Source: an uncultured Bacteroidaceae bacterium
Lineage (GTDB): Bacteria; Bacteroidota; Bacteroidia; Bacteroidales; Bacteroidaceae
NCBI GenBank assembly: GCA_944320955.1
Contig: CALUJL010000035.1
Coordinates: forward strand, 1 to 64,000
Length of the DNA stretch: 64,000 nt
Direction: 5' to 3'
Shown: piece by piece, positions 32,256 through 40,495 of the stretch
How the letters are laid out: every line of letters starts with the position of its first letter
Position numbering within the stretch: position 1 is the stretch's first letter
Made by a program: the position numbers and the translations under genes
Notes under the pieces: generated by a model
What the model was told of the DNA's origin: nothing
Databases searched by the model: none
Seen by the model: only the letters and a program-made list of their open reading frames with translations

Positions 32256-34883
32256 CTATTCCAGCCGTTGCAGCGCCTGGTCTATGCGGTCGGCTATGTC
32301 GTCCTCCCTCTCGCCGTAGGTCTCGCGGAGTCCCTGCAGGTATCCCCGCGCTTCGGCCTTGCGGCCTTCGGCGCGGCATACGTCGGCGAGGAGGATAAAG
32401 TGCCGCGCCAGCCAGTAGGCCCGGCTGCTCCCGCGGTCTATGAAGGCCGTCGTTTCCTCCTCGGCCCGGGCGTTTTCGCCCCGGTCGTGCAGCATCTGGC
32501 AGTAGAGGTAGTGCGCCTTTGCCCCGCTCTCGTGCAGGGAGTCGGCGCCCATGAGGCGCAGTTCCTCCAGTGCCCCGGCCCCGTAGAGCGAATCGGCCTG
32601 TGCGAGGCGTCGTTCTTCAGCCTCCTTTTCCCGCGCCGCCAGCTCTTCGGCCAGGAGCGCTTCCCTTTCTTCCGCTGCCACGGCATAGCGCCCGCCCTGC
32701 AGCGTGTCCGAATATTGCAGGTACTGCTCGATCTGCCGGTTCTCCACGGCCCACGTCTTCAGTTCCTGCAGCGACTGCCGCGCTTCCGGCGTGCCGGGAT
32801 ACGTTTCGGCCAGCTCTTTGTAGGCCGCCACGGCCTCTTCCGTCCGCCCCGCCTGCGCCAGCAGCATACTGCGCTCCGCCGCTGCGCGGCGCGCCTGGTC
32901 GGAGTGCGGATAGCGCTGCATCAGCAGCTCGTAGGCCCCCAGAGCGCGGTCGCCCGCCCCGGTGAGCACGTAGGCGCGCCCCAGCTCGTAGAGCGCGTCG
33001 GCTGCCGTTTCGTCCTGCGGGTAGTGGCGCAGCAGGCTGTCGAGCAGCGCGATTTTCTCGTCGTATGCCTTGCGGATGCCCGCTATGTACGCCTCCCGGT
33101 AGAGCGCGTAGGGGCGTTTCGTCTCGTCCGCCCCGGCCGCCTCGCGGTAGGCCGCCAGCGCCGCGTCGAATCCGCGGGCGTGGTAGCGGCAGTCGCCTAT
33201 GCGGCAGAGCGCGTCGGCCCGCAGCTCGGGCGAGGGTTCGGCCTGGAGGAAGCGGGAGAAGAGGCTGTCGGCCTCCGTGTAGCGCCCTGCGTTGAAGGCC
33301 AGGTAGGCCAGGTTGTAGTAGGCCTGCGCGTAGCCGCCCCCTTCCGTGCCCCCCGTCTCGCTGAGGTAGCGGCGGAAGTCCTCTTCGGCTTCCCGCGTGC
33401 CGCCTGCCTGGTAGTGCGCCTCGCCGCGCCAGTAGAGGGCCTGCGTCTGCGTCTCCGGGTCGATGCCGATGCGGATCGATTCCTCCAGCAGGGCCAGCGC
33501 CTCGGGGCGCTTCTCGCGGACGGCCGCTATGCCCATCCGGGCGGCGACTATCTGGTGTGCCCGCAGCAGGCTGCTGTCCCCCTCGCTCGTGGCGCGCAGG
33601 CGGCCGAGGGCTTCTTCGGCCGGGAAGTCGTTCAGGTACAGCTCCGCCAGGTAGCCCGTGGCGCGGCTGCGGTAGGCCGACCCGGGGTATTCCTGCAGGA
33701 ACCGCTCCCACTCCGCGGCCCGCGCGGCATACGTCTCGTTCTTGTCCTCGTGGGAGGCGAGGGCTATGTTGAAGGACGCTTCCTCACGCACCTGCGCATC
33801 GTGGGGCAGGGCGGCCGCCTTTTCGAAGGCCGCGCGCGCCTTTTTCGGTTCTTGCAGGGCCAGGTAGGCGTGTCCCTGCTTGAGATAGATGCTTTGCGCC
33901 AGCGCGTCGTCCGTGCGGCCCTGCAGCGCGCGGCCGAGGGCCTGCTCCGCCTGCATCGGCGCGCTGCATTCCAGGTAAGAAGTCCCCAGGGCATAGAGCG
34001 CTTCCCGCGAGGGACTCTCCACTTGCGCCGCATAGCGCTCCAGGATGCCCGCCGCTTCCGCGTAGCGCCCCAGATGGAAGAGCGCCTCGCCCCGTATGCG
34101 CTGCGGCTCGGCCTCCATCTGTGCCAGCTCCGAGGCCGGCATTGCGGCCCTCTCGGCAGCCGAGGGGCCCTCGGCCGGGCAGCGTTCCGCGGCTTGGGCG
34201 TAGTGTTTCGTCTTCAGGTAGATGTCCGCCGCGCGGCAGGAGGCGCGGAAGGCATAGCCCTCCGCTTCCGCCAGTTCCAGAAAGCTGGCCAGCGCCGGGC
34301 GGTAGTCGCCCTGCAGGTAGTCTATCGTGGCTATGTAGTATTTGCAGTCCGTAGCGTAGCGCTCCGTTTCTCCCGCCAATTCGGCAAAGACCTGCTGTGC
34401 TTCCGAATAGCGCCCCAGGGCCAGCAGCGAGAGTCCCTGCTGCAGGCGCAGTTCTTCGGCCTGCCGGCGCGAGGGGAGGTAGCTCCATTTGCACGCGCCG
34501 AAGGCCTCTGCCGCGCCGGTGTAGTCCCCGGCGTAGTAGAGCGTAGAGCCGAGCAGCGCCTGCACGTGGTGGCGCATGCGGCTCGACGGGTACCGGCGCA
34601 CGAACTGCCGCATCAGTGCCGCGCGGTCCTCGGCCTGCAGGGCATAGGCGCAGCAGCAGACGAGGTAGCGCGCCTCCTCCGACTGTTCCGACTGCACGCC
34701 CCGCGACAGGAAGCGCGTGAGCGACTGCCGCGCGGCGGCATAGTTGCCTTGGTTGAAGTAGGCCACTCCCTCGCGGTAGTGGCGGTCGGACGATGCGGAA
34801 CCCGCGCCCTGCGCGAGTCCCGGGCCTGCGGCCGCCCACGAGAGGAGCAGGGCGAGCGCGGCGGTCAATAGGGTTCTGTTCAT
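32256..34883 (-). CDS. Large periplasmic tetratricopeptide-repeat protein
   Basis: An 875-residue protein with a signal peptide (MNRTLLTAALALLLSWAAAG to LAQ) and TPR-like helical pairs through nearly its whole length, for example HYREGVAYFNQGNYAAARQS, AYYNLAYLAFNAGRYTEADS, ALYELGRAYVLTGAGDRALG and AVAAYKELAETYPGTPEARQ. TPR proteins scaffold protein complexes. The start at 34883 gives the signal peptide; the frame upstream runs through array 8. It is followed on the same strand by an outer-membrane barrel protein, a pairing that suggests an envelope complex. Specific function unknown. Confidence 0.87.
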   Translation of the reverse strand: MNRTLLTAALALLLSWAAAGPGLAQGAGSASSDRHYREGVAYFNQGNYAAARQSLTRFLSRGVQSEQSEEARYLVCCCAYALQAEDRAALMRQFVRRYPSSRMRHHVQALLGSTLYYAGDYTGAAEAFGACKWSYLPSRRQAEELRLQQGLSLLALGRYSEAQQVFAELAGETERYATDCKYYIATIDYLQGDYRPALASFLELAEAEGYAFRASCRAADIYLKTKHYAQAAERCPAEGPSAAERAAMPASELAQMEAEPQRIRGEALFHLGRYAEAAGILERYAAQVESPSREALYALGTSYLECSAPMQAEQALGRALQGRTDDALAQSIYLKQGHAYLALQEPKKARAAFEKAAALPHDAQVREEASFNIALASHEDKNETYAARAAEWERFLQEYPGSAYRSRATGYLAELYLNDFPAEEALGRLRATSEGDSSLLRAHQIVAARMGIAAVREKRPEALALLEESIRIGIDPETQTQALYWRGEAHYQAGGTREAEEDFRRYLSETGGTEGGGYAQAYYNLAYLAFNAGRYTEADSLFSRFLQAEPSPELRADALCRIGDCRYHARGFDAALAAYREAAGADETKRPYALYREAYIAGIRKAYDEKIALLDSLLRHYPQDETAADALYELGRAYVLTGAGDRALGAYELLMQRYPHSDQARRAAAERSMLLAQAGRTEEAVAAYKELAETYPGTPEARQSLQELKTWAVENRQIEQYLQYSDTLQGGRYAVAAEEREALLAEELAAREKEAEERRLAQADSLYGAGALEELRLMGADSLHESGAKAHYLYCQMLHDRGENARAEEETTAFIDRGSSRAYWLARHFILLADVCRAEGRKAEARGYLQGLRETYGEREDDIADRIDQALQRLE

Positions 34884-34908
34884 AGCATTCGGTAGTGCTT
34901 CGCAGCCG

Positions 34909-34916
34909 CAAATATA
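34909..34916 (-). promoter_or_regulatory. -7 box for the TPR gene
   Basis: TATATTTG on the minus strand, 25 nt before the ATG at 34883, fits TAnnTTTG. No good -33 element is visible. Array 8 begins 56 nt further upstream. Confidence 0.6.
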
Positions 34917-34971
34917 GGCAAAACCCTTTATACTGCCGCATTTCCGCCCCGAAAGCTCCCCGGGGTTAACA

Positions 34972-35059
34972 ATTTCATGCAGCGTTTTTCGCTTTTTCAT
35001 GCAGCGCTTTTCGGAAAAACATGCAGCACTTTTCGGCGAAAGCGGCAGCGCCGTTTGCA
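34972..35059. repeat. 22-nt tandem array 8 (four units, 88 nt)
   Basis: Units start at 34972, 34994, 35016 and 35038, for example TTTTCATGCAGCGCTTTTCG and AAAACATGCAGCACTTTTCG. The CATGCAGC core is shared between adjacent units, more alike than with other arrays. Confidence 0.9.
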
Positions 35060-35284
35060 GGCCGCGCCGCATGAAGCCGGTACGGGCCGCTGCGGCAGTC
35101 CCCGGTTTCTCCGGCGCGTTTTGCCGCCCTGCCTTCCGGTTTGTCCAGATTTCTTGTTTGTTCGTTACCTCTCTTAGGCGGTTCTGTTTGCCCCTTTCGC
35201 TACGGTTCCCGGGGATTTGCCGGGCATTGGGCAGGTTATGCTTCTGTAACTTTCCTGTGGCTTATTTGCACTAATAAAAATTTA

Positions 35285-35293
35285 CCCCCCCCC
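35285..35293. repeat. Nine-C homopolymer tract upstream of the pilus promoter
   Basis: Nine consecutive C residues lie 65 nt upstream of the -33 box of the pilus operon in an otherwise AT-rich stretch. Long G/C homopolymers in such positions are typical slipped-strand sites that can alter promoter strength. No regulator site was identified. Confidence 0.7.
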
Positions 35294-35357
35294 TATTGTT
35301 AAAAACACTGTATAAGCGCTTTTGAAACATTAATCTTATTCAAAAACTTGTGGCCGT

Positions 35358-35390
35358 TTTGTAATCAGTCCTATTAAATATATAAGTTTG
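35358..35390 (+). promoter_or_regulatory. Promoter of the pilus operon
   Basis: TTTG (35358-35361), a 21-nt spacer and TAAGTTTG (35383-35390) match the Bacteroidetes consensus. The first gene starts at 35504, leaving a leader of roughly 105 nt. No long inverted repeats flank it, so an invertible promoter is not supported. Confidence 0.78.
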
Positions 35391-35503
35391 TCCCGGCAAA
35401 CGAAACAGAAACCTTTTTGTAAAACAAACAAACCCTCTCCCCGGGGCGAAACGGGGCGAGGCGGGAGTGCGCCCGAGGGCGGCTTCCGGATTTTGGGATA
35501 CGT

Positions 35504-36082
35504 ATGAATAAGTGGATGAAACGACTGTTCTTTCTTCTCCTGCTGGCAGTCCCGTTCGGTGCGCGGGCGCAGGAGTGGGCCGTGAAGACCAATCTCCTCT
35601 ATTGGGGCATGTTGGGCTCGGCCAATCTGGAGGTCGAGAAGCGCGTGGCGCCGCGCCATTCCCTCACCCTCCAGCTGGGTTATAACCCCTTCACCTACTC
35701 GGAAAACAAGAAACTCAAGCACTTCTCCGTCAAACCCGCGTGGCGCTACTGGCTCTGCGAGGCCTTCTCCGGCCATTTCCTTTCCGCGCAGCTCGAATAC
35801 GCCCACTTCAATGCCGGAAACGTCTCCCTCCCCTTCAATATTTGGGACGGCCTCCGCGACTACCGCTACCAGGGCGACCTCGGCGCCGTGGGCGTCAGCT
35901 ACGGATACCACTGGATCCTCTCCCCCCGCTGGAGCATCGAGGCCGAGATCGGCATAGGCCTGGCCTACGCCCGCTACGACCAGTACGAGTGTGCCATCTG
36001 CGGCTCCCTCCTCGGCAGTGAGAACAAAGTCTTCCTCAAGCCCACCCGGGCCGCCGTTTCCGTAGTCTACATGATCAAATAA
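35504..36082 (+). CDS. DUF3575 outer-membrane protein of the pilus locus
   Basis: A 192-residue protein with a signal peptide (MKRLFFLLLLAVPFGARAQ after a short lead) and a DUF3575 body: EWAVKTNLLYWGMLGSANLE, RHSLTLQLGYNPFTYS, WRYWLCEAFSGHF, GVSYGYHWILSPRWSIEAEI. The strands suggest a small outer-membrane barrel. The family is typically found at the head of Bacteroidales type V pilus loci. It is first behind the promoter and 14 nt before the DUF3868 gene. Confidence 0.87.
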   Translation: MNKWMKRLFFLLLLAVPFGARAQEWAVKTNLLYWGMLGSANLEVEKRVAPRHSLTLQLGYNPFTYSENKKLKHFSVKPAWRYWLCEAFSGHFLSAQLEYAHFNAGNVSLPFNIWDGLRDYRYQGDLGAVGVSYGYHWILSPRWSIEAEIGIGLAYARYDQYECAICGSLLGSENKVFLKPTRAAVSVVYMIK

Positions 36083-36096
36083 TCCGTCCTCCAGCC

Positions 36097-37506
36097 ATGA
36101 AGAAATCCCGCATCCATACCTTATATATTGTGGCCGCCGCCCTCCTGGCCCCGGCCCTTTCCGCCGCAGCCCCGCAGGTTGCCGCCCCTGCCTCCGCAGT
36201 GGACGGCGCCGTCCTCCGCTGGGAAGACAGCACCCGCCTCCACATCGAGCTCCCCCTCACCGTGGCCCGCCGCGACCTGCGCAGCAACTACAGCCTCTGG
36301 CTCACGCCCCGCCTCTGCGGCGAGCGCGGCGACACCCTCCTCCTGCCCGAGACCGTCTTCCGCGGCCGCCTCAACCGCAAGAAGGCCGCCCGCAGCCGCG
36401 TCCTCTCCGGCACGCCCGCCCCGGCCTCCGGCGAGCTCGCCGCCGGCGATACCCTGCTGCTCTGCACGACGGTCGACGTAGACCGCCATCCCTGGATGCG
36501 CTACGGCACCGTCTCCCTCTCCCTCCGCCGCGAGGAAGAGGGCTGCTGCAACCTCCGCTCCCTGCCCGATTCCCTGGTGGGGCGCACGGCCTTCGTCCCG
36601 CCCTTTGAGGCCATTCTGCCCGAAGTGCCCGACAATACCGGCAAGGCCGGCGAGCTGGCCCGCCAGAACCCCGTGCTCCACCACATCTCCGAGTGCCGCG
36701 ACTACACGCCCGACCGCGTCCTCCGCAAGGAACACGGGGCGCTCTACATACACTTCCGCCTCAACCTTACCGACCTCGACCCCGCTTTCCGCGAAAACCG
36801 CGCCACGCTCGACCGCATCGTGCAGATCACGCGCGACATCTTTGCCGACACCACGAGCAGCGTCGTGCGCATCCAGATCATCGGCCTTGCCTCGCCCGAG
36901 GGACCCGTGCGCCTCAACGAGCGGCTGGCCGGGGGCCGCGCCATGGCCCTGCAGCGCTACATACAGGAGCGCGTGCCGCAGGCCGCCGACTCACTGTTTG
37001 ACACCGTCAACGGCGGCGAGGCATGGACCGAACTGCGCGACCAGATAGCCGACAGCTCCTCGCCCTACCGCGAGGAGATGCTGCGCATCATCGACGGGGA
37101 GACCGACGTCGACCGCCGCGAGCGGCTCCTCAAGCAGCTCGACGGCGGCCGCGCCTACCGCTACCTGGCCGACAACCTGCTGAGCGACCAGCGCAACTCG
37201 GGCTACATCGCCATCTGCTACGACTATAAGCCCGACGTGGCCGCCCGCGTCACCAACGCCGCCCAGGCCGAGATACGCGCCGGGCGCTACGAAGAGGCCC
37301 TCTCCCTGCTCCGCACCGTGGAGCAGGATCCCCGCTCCCACAACGCCCTCGGAGCCGTGCTCTACCTCCTGGGCCGCGACGACGAGGCCGAACGCTTCCT
37401 CCGCTCCGCCGCCTCCCGCCGTGAGCCGGGCGCCGAGGAGAACCTCCGCAGCCTCCTCCGCACCCGTGCGCAGCGCGAGGCTGCCGCCCGTGCCGCCGCC
37501 GAGTGA
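36097..37506 (+). CDS. DUF3868-type protein with OmpA-like region
   Basis: A 469-residue exported protein (signal peptide MKKSRIHTLYIVAAALLAPA). The N-terminal part has the DUF3868 pattern (LHIELPLTVARRDLRSNYSL, LLLPETVFRGRLNRKK). From about residue 255 an OmpA-like peptidoglycan-associated stretch appears (IQIIGLASPEGPVRLNERLA), and the C-terminus is TPR-like (EEALSLLRTVEQDPRSHNAL). DUF3868 proteins accompany DUF3575 proteins and Mfa1/FimA-like subunits in Bacteroidales, probably as envelope anchors. It is 76 nt upstream of the major subunit gene. Confidence 0.82.
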   Translation: MKKSRIHTLYIVAAALLAPALSAAAPQVAAPASAVDGAVLRWEDSTRLHIELPLTVARRDLRSNYSLWLTPRLCGERGDTLLLPETVFRGRLNRKKAARSRVLSGTPAPASGELAAGDTLLLCTTVDVDRHPWMRYGTVSLSLRREEEGCCNLRSLPDSLVGRTAFVPPFEAILPEVPDNTGKAGELARQNPVLHHISECRDYTPDRVLRKEHGALYIHFRLNLTDLDPAFRENRATLDRIVQITRDIFADTTSSVVRIQIIGLASPEGPVRLNERLAGGRAMALQRYIQERVPQAADSLFDTVNGGEAWTELRDQIADSSSPYREEMLRIIDGETDVDRRERLLKQLDGGRAYRYLADNLLSDQRNSGYIAICYDYKPDVAARVTNAAQAEIRAGRYEEALSLLRTVEQDPRSHNALGAVLYLLGRDDEAERFLRSAASRREPGAEENLRSLLRTRAQREAAARAAAE

Positions 37507-37582
37507 GCCGCCCGCGGCACGGCGGGACCCTACGGACCGCAACTTTTTTAACTATCAATCATAACTCAATTCTAAAAGCTTT

Positions 37583-39286
37583 ATGGAAACTAACAAAAAG
37601 TATTTCAACCGCTTGGCCGGGGGCGCAATGCTGCTGGTCGGAGCCATGGCCTTCGCCGCCTGTTCGAGCGACGAAGACTTTGCCGATGCCGTAAACCCCG
37701 GCGCAGGTGCCACAGGGGAGACGGTGAAGACGCAGTTCTCGATCAACGTGCCGGCAGGCAATTCTGCAAACAAACGTCTGGCACAAGACATTGTCCAAGG
37801 GCAGACAAGTCCCGTATTCCGCGGCATGGATAATATCCACATGTATGCCTATTCAGGTGTTACAGACTTTTCTGCTACGGCTAATCCGGCAGCAGTGTAT
37901 AACGAAATGGGTTCGATTTTGGACAACGAGCTCCAAGCAGGAACAAATGCCAAGGTGTATTATGACATGGAGATACCTACCGGCGTAAATTACTTCCTGT
38001 TCTATGGCGAGGCAGACCGTATCAACGGTTCGGCCGATGTCGAAAATGGCGTATTAGTACCTACGTTTATGACGGCAACCACCGGAAAAGCAGAGGATAT
38101 GGGCTTTGCCTTGAAGTCGATAAATACAACGGGAAATACTACCGCGACAACTGCTTTGCGCAAAGCACTCAACGATGTGGCAGGTGTAGATGGCTGGTCT
38201 AACTCCACAGAGTTAGGACGATGGTATGTGGCCTTTACTGATTTGAAAGCAGGTTCTGCTTCTTCCATCAAGGCTGCATTGGAGAGTTTGCAAAACGGTA
38301 TAGAACAAGCAGAAGTAACCACCGATACGGAATTGAAAACCAACCTTGGAAACGCAATTACCACATCCTTAACCTCCATTGCTTCCTATACTTATCCTCG
38401 CGACTTGGGCTTGCCCGATGGAGCTGCGCAGATAGCTTGGGATGATGACGCAAGTGAATTTGTGTATGTTACCGATCAGAAAGAAATCGGCGACATCACG
38501 TTTACCGAGCTTTCCGAGTATGTTTATCCGGCCTCTCTCTATTATTGGACAGCTTCTACAATTAAGGTTTCCAACGATACGGAAAGCGATAAGTATACTA
38601 CCAATTGGTCAACTTGTTTGGATCTGTATACTGATGGTGCTGCAGTTGTTGCAACTACCCGTTCGGTGGCCTTGGTAGAACCGATTAACTATGCCGTAGG
38701 TCGTTTTGACGTGAAGGCAAAATTTGCCAGTGAAACAGTGAAAGACAATGTTGCTGAAGATGTAACGGTAACAGCTTCAAACGGTTTCAAAGTGGTGGGT
38801 CTGTTGGTTGGCGGACAAAAGCCCGTTCAATACAACTTTACCCCCAAAACAGATGGCGACGAGGTAACGATCTACGATCAGTCTGTCGGCACTGACGTGA
38901 AAGTTTCTAATAGCGATATGCAGAATGCTCTGCATACTTTGGTTCTGGAGACCGAAGAAGAAACAGAGAAGTACTTTGCTCTTGAGTTGGAGAACAATAC
39001 CGGCGCAGCTTTCGTTGGACATGATGGTACGGTACCCGCAGGTGGACGTTTCTATCTTGTAGGTAAGCTGACACCCGAACCTACTCCTGGGACAGCAGGG
39101 GCAGGAGTTACTCAGCAGACAAAAGTCTTCATTCAAGACTACGTGACCACGGCTAATGTCACCATCAGTAGCTTGGCTCATGCCTATAACTGCATCCCCG
39201 ACCTAACTACTCCGAAGCTCGAACTCGGTCTTTCCGTAGATCTCGAGTGGGAACAAGGGTTGACTTACGATGTAACCATCGACTAA
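37583..39286 (+). CDS. Mfa1/FimA-like major fimbrial subunit (type V pilus)
   Basis: A 567-residue lipoprotein precursor with lipobox AFAAC (Cys27). Type V pilins are exported as lipoproteins and assembled on the outer membrane after proteolytic cleavage beyond a conserved Arg. Here FSINVPAGNSANKRLAQ is followed by the fimbrilin-like domain (MDNIHMYAYSGV, YDMEIPTGVNYFLFYGEAD) and a C-terminal strand LELGLSVDLEWEQGLTYDV. From about 37840 the gene is markedly AT-richer than its flanks, as expected for an antigenically variable pilin. It is followed by three hairpins, then the Mfa2-like gene. Confidence 0.87.
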   Translation: METNKKYFNRLAGGAMLLVGAMAFAACSSDEDFADAVNPGAGATGETVKTQFSINVPAGNSANKRLAQDIVQGQTSPVFRGMDNIHMYAYSGVTDFSATANPAAVYNEMGSILDNELQAGTNAKVYYDMEIPTGVNYFLFYGEADRINGSADVENGVLVPTFMTATTGKAEDMGFALKSINTTGNTTATTALRKALNDVAGVDGWSNSTELGRWYVAFTDLKAGSASSIKAALESLQNGIEQAEVTTDTELKTNLGNAITTSLTSIASYTYPRDLGLPDGAAQIAWDDDASEFVYVTDQKEIGDITFTELSEYVYPASLYYWTASTIKVSNDTESDKYTTNWSTCLDLYTDGAAVVATTRSVALVEPINYAVGRFDVKAKFASETVKDNVAEDVTVTASNGFKVVGLLVGGQKPVQYNFTPKTDGDEVTIYDQSVGTDVKVSNSDMQNALHTLVLETEEETEKYFALELENNTGAAFVGHDGTVPAGGRFYLVGKLTPEPTPGTAGAGVTQQTKVFIQDYVTTANVTISSLAHAYNCIPDLTTPKLELGLSVDLEWEQGLTYDVTID

Positions 39287-39295
39287 TTTCTTCCT

Positions 39296-39372
39296 GTCCC
39301 TCCTGAGGGGACGGACATTTCCCCCGCTGCGGCGGGGCACCACAGGGCGGCAGCCTTTGGCCGGGCTGCCGC
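39296..39372 (+). promoter_or_regulatory. Three consecutive hairpins after the major pilin gene
   Basis: Stems GTCCC/GGGAC (39296-39312), CCCCGC/GCGGGG with loop TGCG (39322-39337) and GCGGCAGC/GCTGCCGC (39347-39372) lie between the pilin stop and the Mfa2-like gene. None has a following T tract, so they look like a partial attenuator or an mRNA 3'-end stabiliser that would keep pilin mRNA in excess over the anchor and tip genes. Confidence 0.65.
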
Positions 39373-39397
39373 TCACCAAAAAAAACATACCGAACGG

Positions 39398-40435
39398 ATG
39401 AAACCGACATATACCTCCCTCTTGCGTACCTTGTGCCGCGGGGCGCTCTGCCTGACGGCGGCCGCCGCCCTCTCCGCCTGCATCGACGAAGACCTCTCCC
39501 GCTGCGGCAAGGACTACGCCTTGACCTACCGCTTCCTGCTGCAGACTTCGCTCGACGAGACGCTCGCCCGGGAGTTCACCACCCCCGCCGAGCGTCAGCT
39601 CGCCACGCCGCTCCAAGCGGCCCTCGCGCCCCTCTTCTCCGAGCAGGCGCAGGACCTGACGCTCCACTTCCACCACCCCGCTACCGGCGAACGCCTCTAC
39701 TACGAGGAGCACCTCGTGGGCTCCCAGGAAGCGGGCTTCACCCTCTACCTCCCCGAGCAGGACTACAGCCACGTGGCGCTGGCCAACCTGGGTGCCGAGC
39801 CCGCCCTGCGCACCGCCGGCGGCGCCTCCCTCTCGTCCCTCGCCTGGGAGATGGCGGCGGAGGGCGACACCGTGCCCTCCCTCACGCAGAGCCTCTTCTG
39901 CGGATGGCAGTACCTCGCCGTGGGCAGCGGGCAGACGTCCTTCTTCATGCCCCTCTACATGCAGGACTGCGCCGCCGTGTGGGTCATAGACCCCCGCACG
40001 GCTCCCGTGGCCTCCTACGAGGCCTACGTGGCCGGCACGGCCTCCGGGTTCCTCTGCGCCGACAGCACGTTTGTCTACCGGCCTGCCCAGCGCGTCCGCA
40101 CCCTGCAGACGGCGGGCGGCGGGCTCACGGCCGTCTACGCCGGATGCCTCCCCTCGCCCGACAGCCCCGCCGAAGCACAGGCCGCACCCGCCGGGCGCAG
40201 CGACTACTCCGAGGCTGCCGGAGCCTACTGGACCACCTACCTCTACGTCCGCCTGGCCTCGGGCGAGGTGACGAAGAATGAGCTCTACGTGCGCTCCCCC
40301 CTCCGTGCCGGGGAGCTGAAGGTGCTTAAGATCCGCCTCAACGACCGCGGCGAGGCCGTGGCCGACGAGCGCGAAGTGGGCGTCAGCGTCACCCTCGACT
40401 GGAAACCCGGCGGCGACTTCGACGTGGAGATGTAG
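39398..40435 (+). CDS. FimB/Mfa2-family fimbrial anchor subunit
   Basis: A 345-residue lipoprotein (lipobox LSAC, Cys28) with the family start ACIDEDLSRCGKDYALTYRF and two beta-sandwich-like domains. Mfa2 and FimB stay in the outer membrane, anchor the pilus and limit its length. It ends VSVTLDWKPGGDFDVEM, the terminal strand. The gene is GC-rich, unlike the pilin before it. It lies 111 nt after the pilin and 60 nt before the next subunit gene. Confidence 0.87.
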   Translation: MKPTYTSLLRTLCRGALCLTAAAALSACIDEDLSRCGKDYALTYRFLLQTSLDETLAREFTTPAERQLATPLQAALAPLFSEQAQDLTLHFHHPATGERLYYEEHLVGSQEAGFTLYLPEQDYSHVALANLGAEPALRTAGGASLSSLAWEMAAEGDTVPSLTQSLFCGWQYLAVGSGQTSFFMPLYMQDCAAVWVIDPRTAPVASYEAYVAGTASGFLCADSTFVYRPAQRVRTLQTAGGGLTAVYAGCLPSPDSPAEAQAAPAGRSDYSEAAGAYWTTYLYVRLASGEVTKNELYVRSPLRAGELKVLKIRLNDRGEAVADEREVGVSVTLDWKPGGDFDVEM

Positions 40436-40495
40436 CCCCTCCCGCCCGCGCCCCGCGCCCGCCGCCCCCGAACCGCATACTGTTTCACCTCCGAT

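Larger units (their letters stand above)
34884..35503. other. 620-bp divergent intergenic region
   Basis: It holds, in order, the TPR -7 box, 22-nt array 8, about 220 bp with no recognisable feature (35060-35280), a nine-C tract, and the pilus operon promoter with a leader of about 110 nt. No gene is supported here. Composition changes from GC-rich to AT-rich near 35270. Confidence 0.7.

Noticed and set aside
30930-34871. Open frame of 1313 codons on the + strand across the barrel and TPR genes
   Set aside because: It spans two minus-strand genes and the repeat array between them, and encodes an Arg/Val/Leu-rich sequence without domains.
35300-35400. Invertible promoter upstream of the pilus genes
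   Set aside because: Only 6-bp inverted matches (AAACTT/AAGTTT) were found, and no recombinase gene is adjacent.
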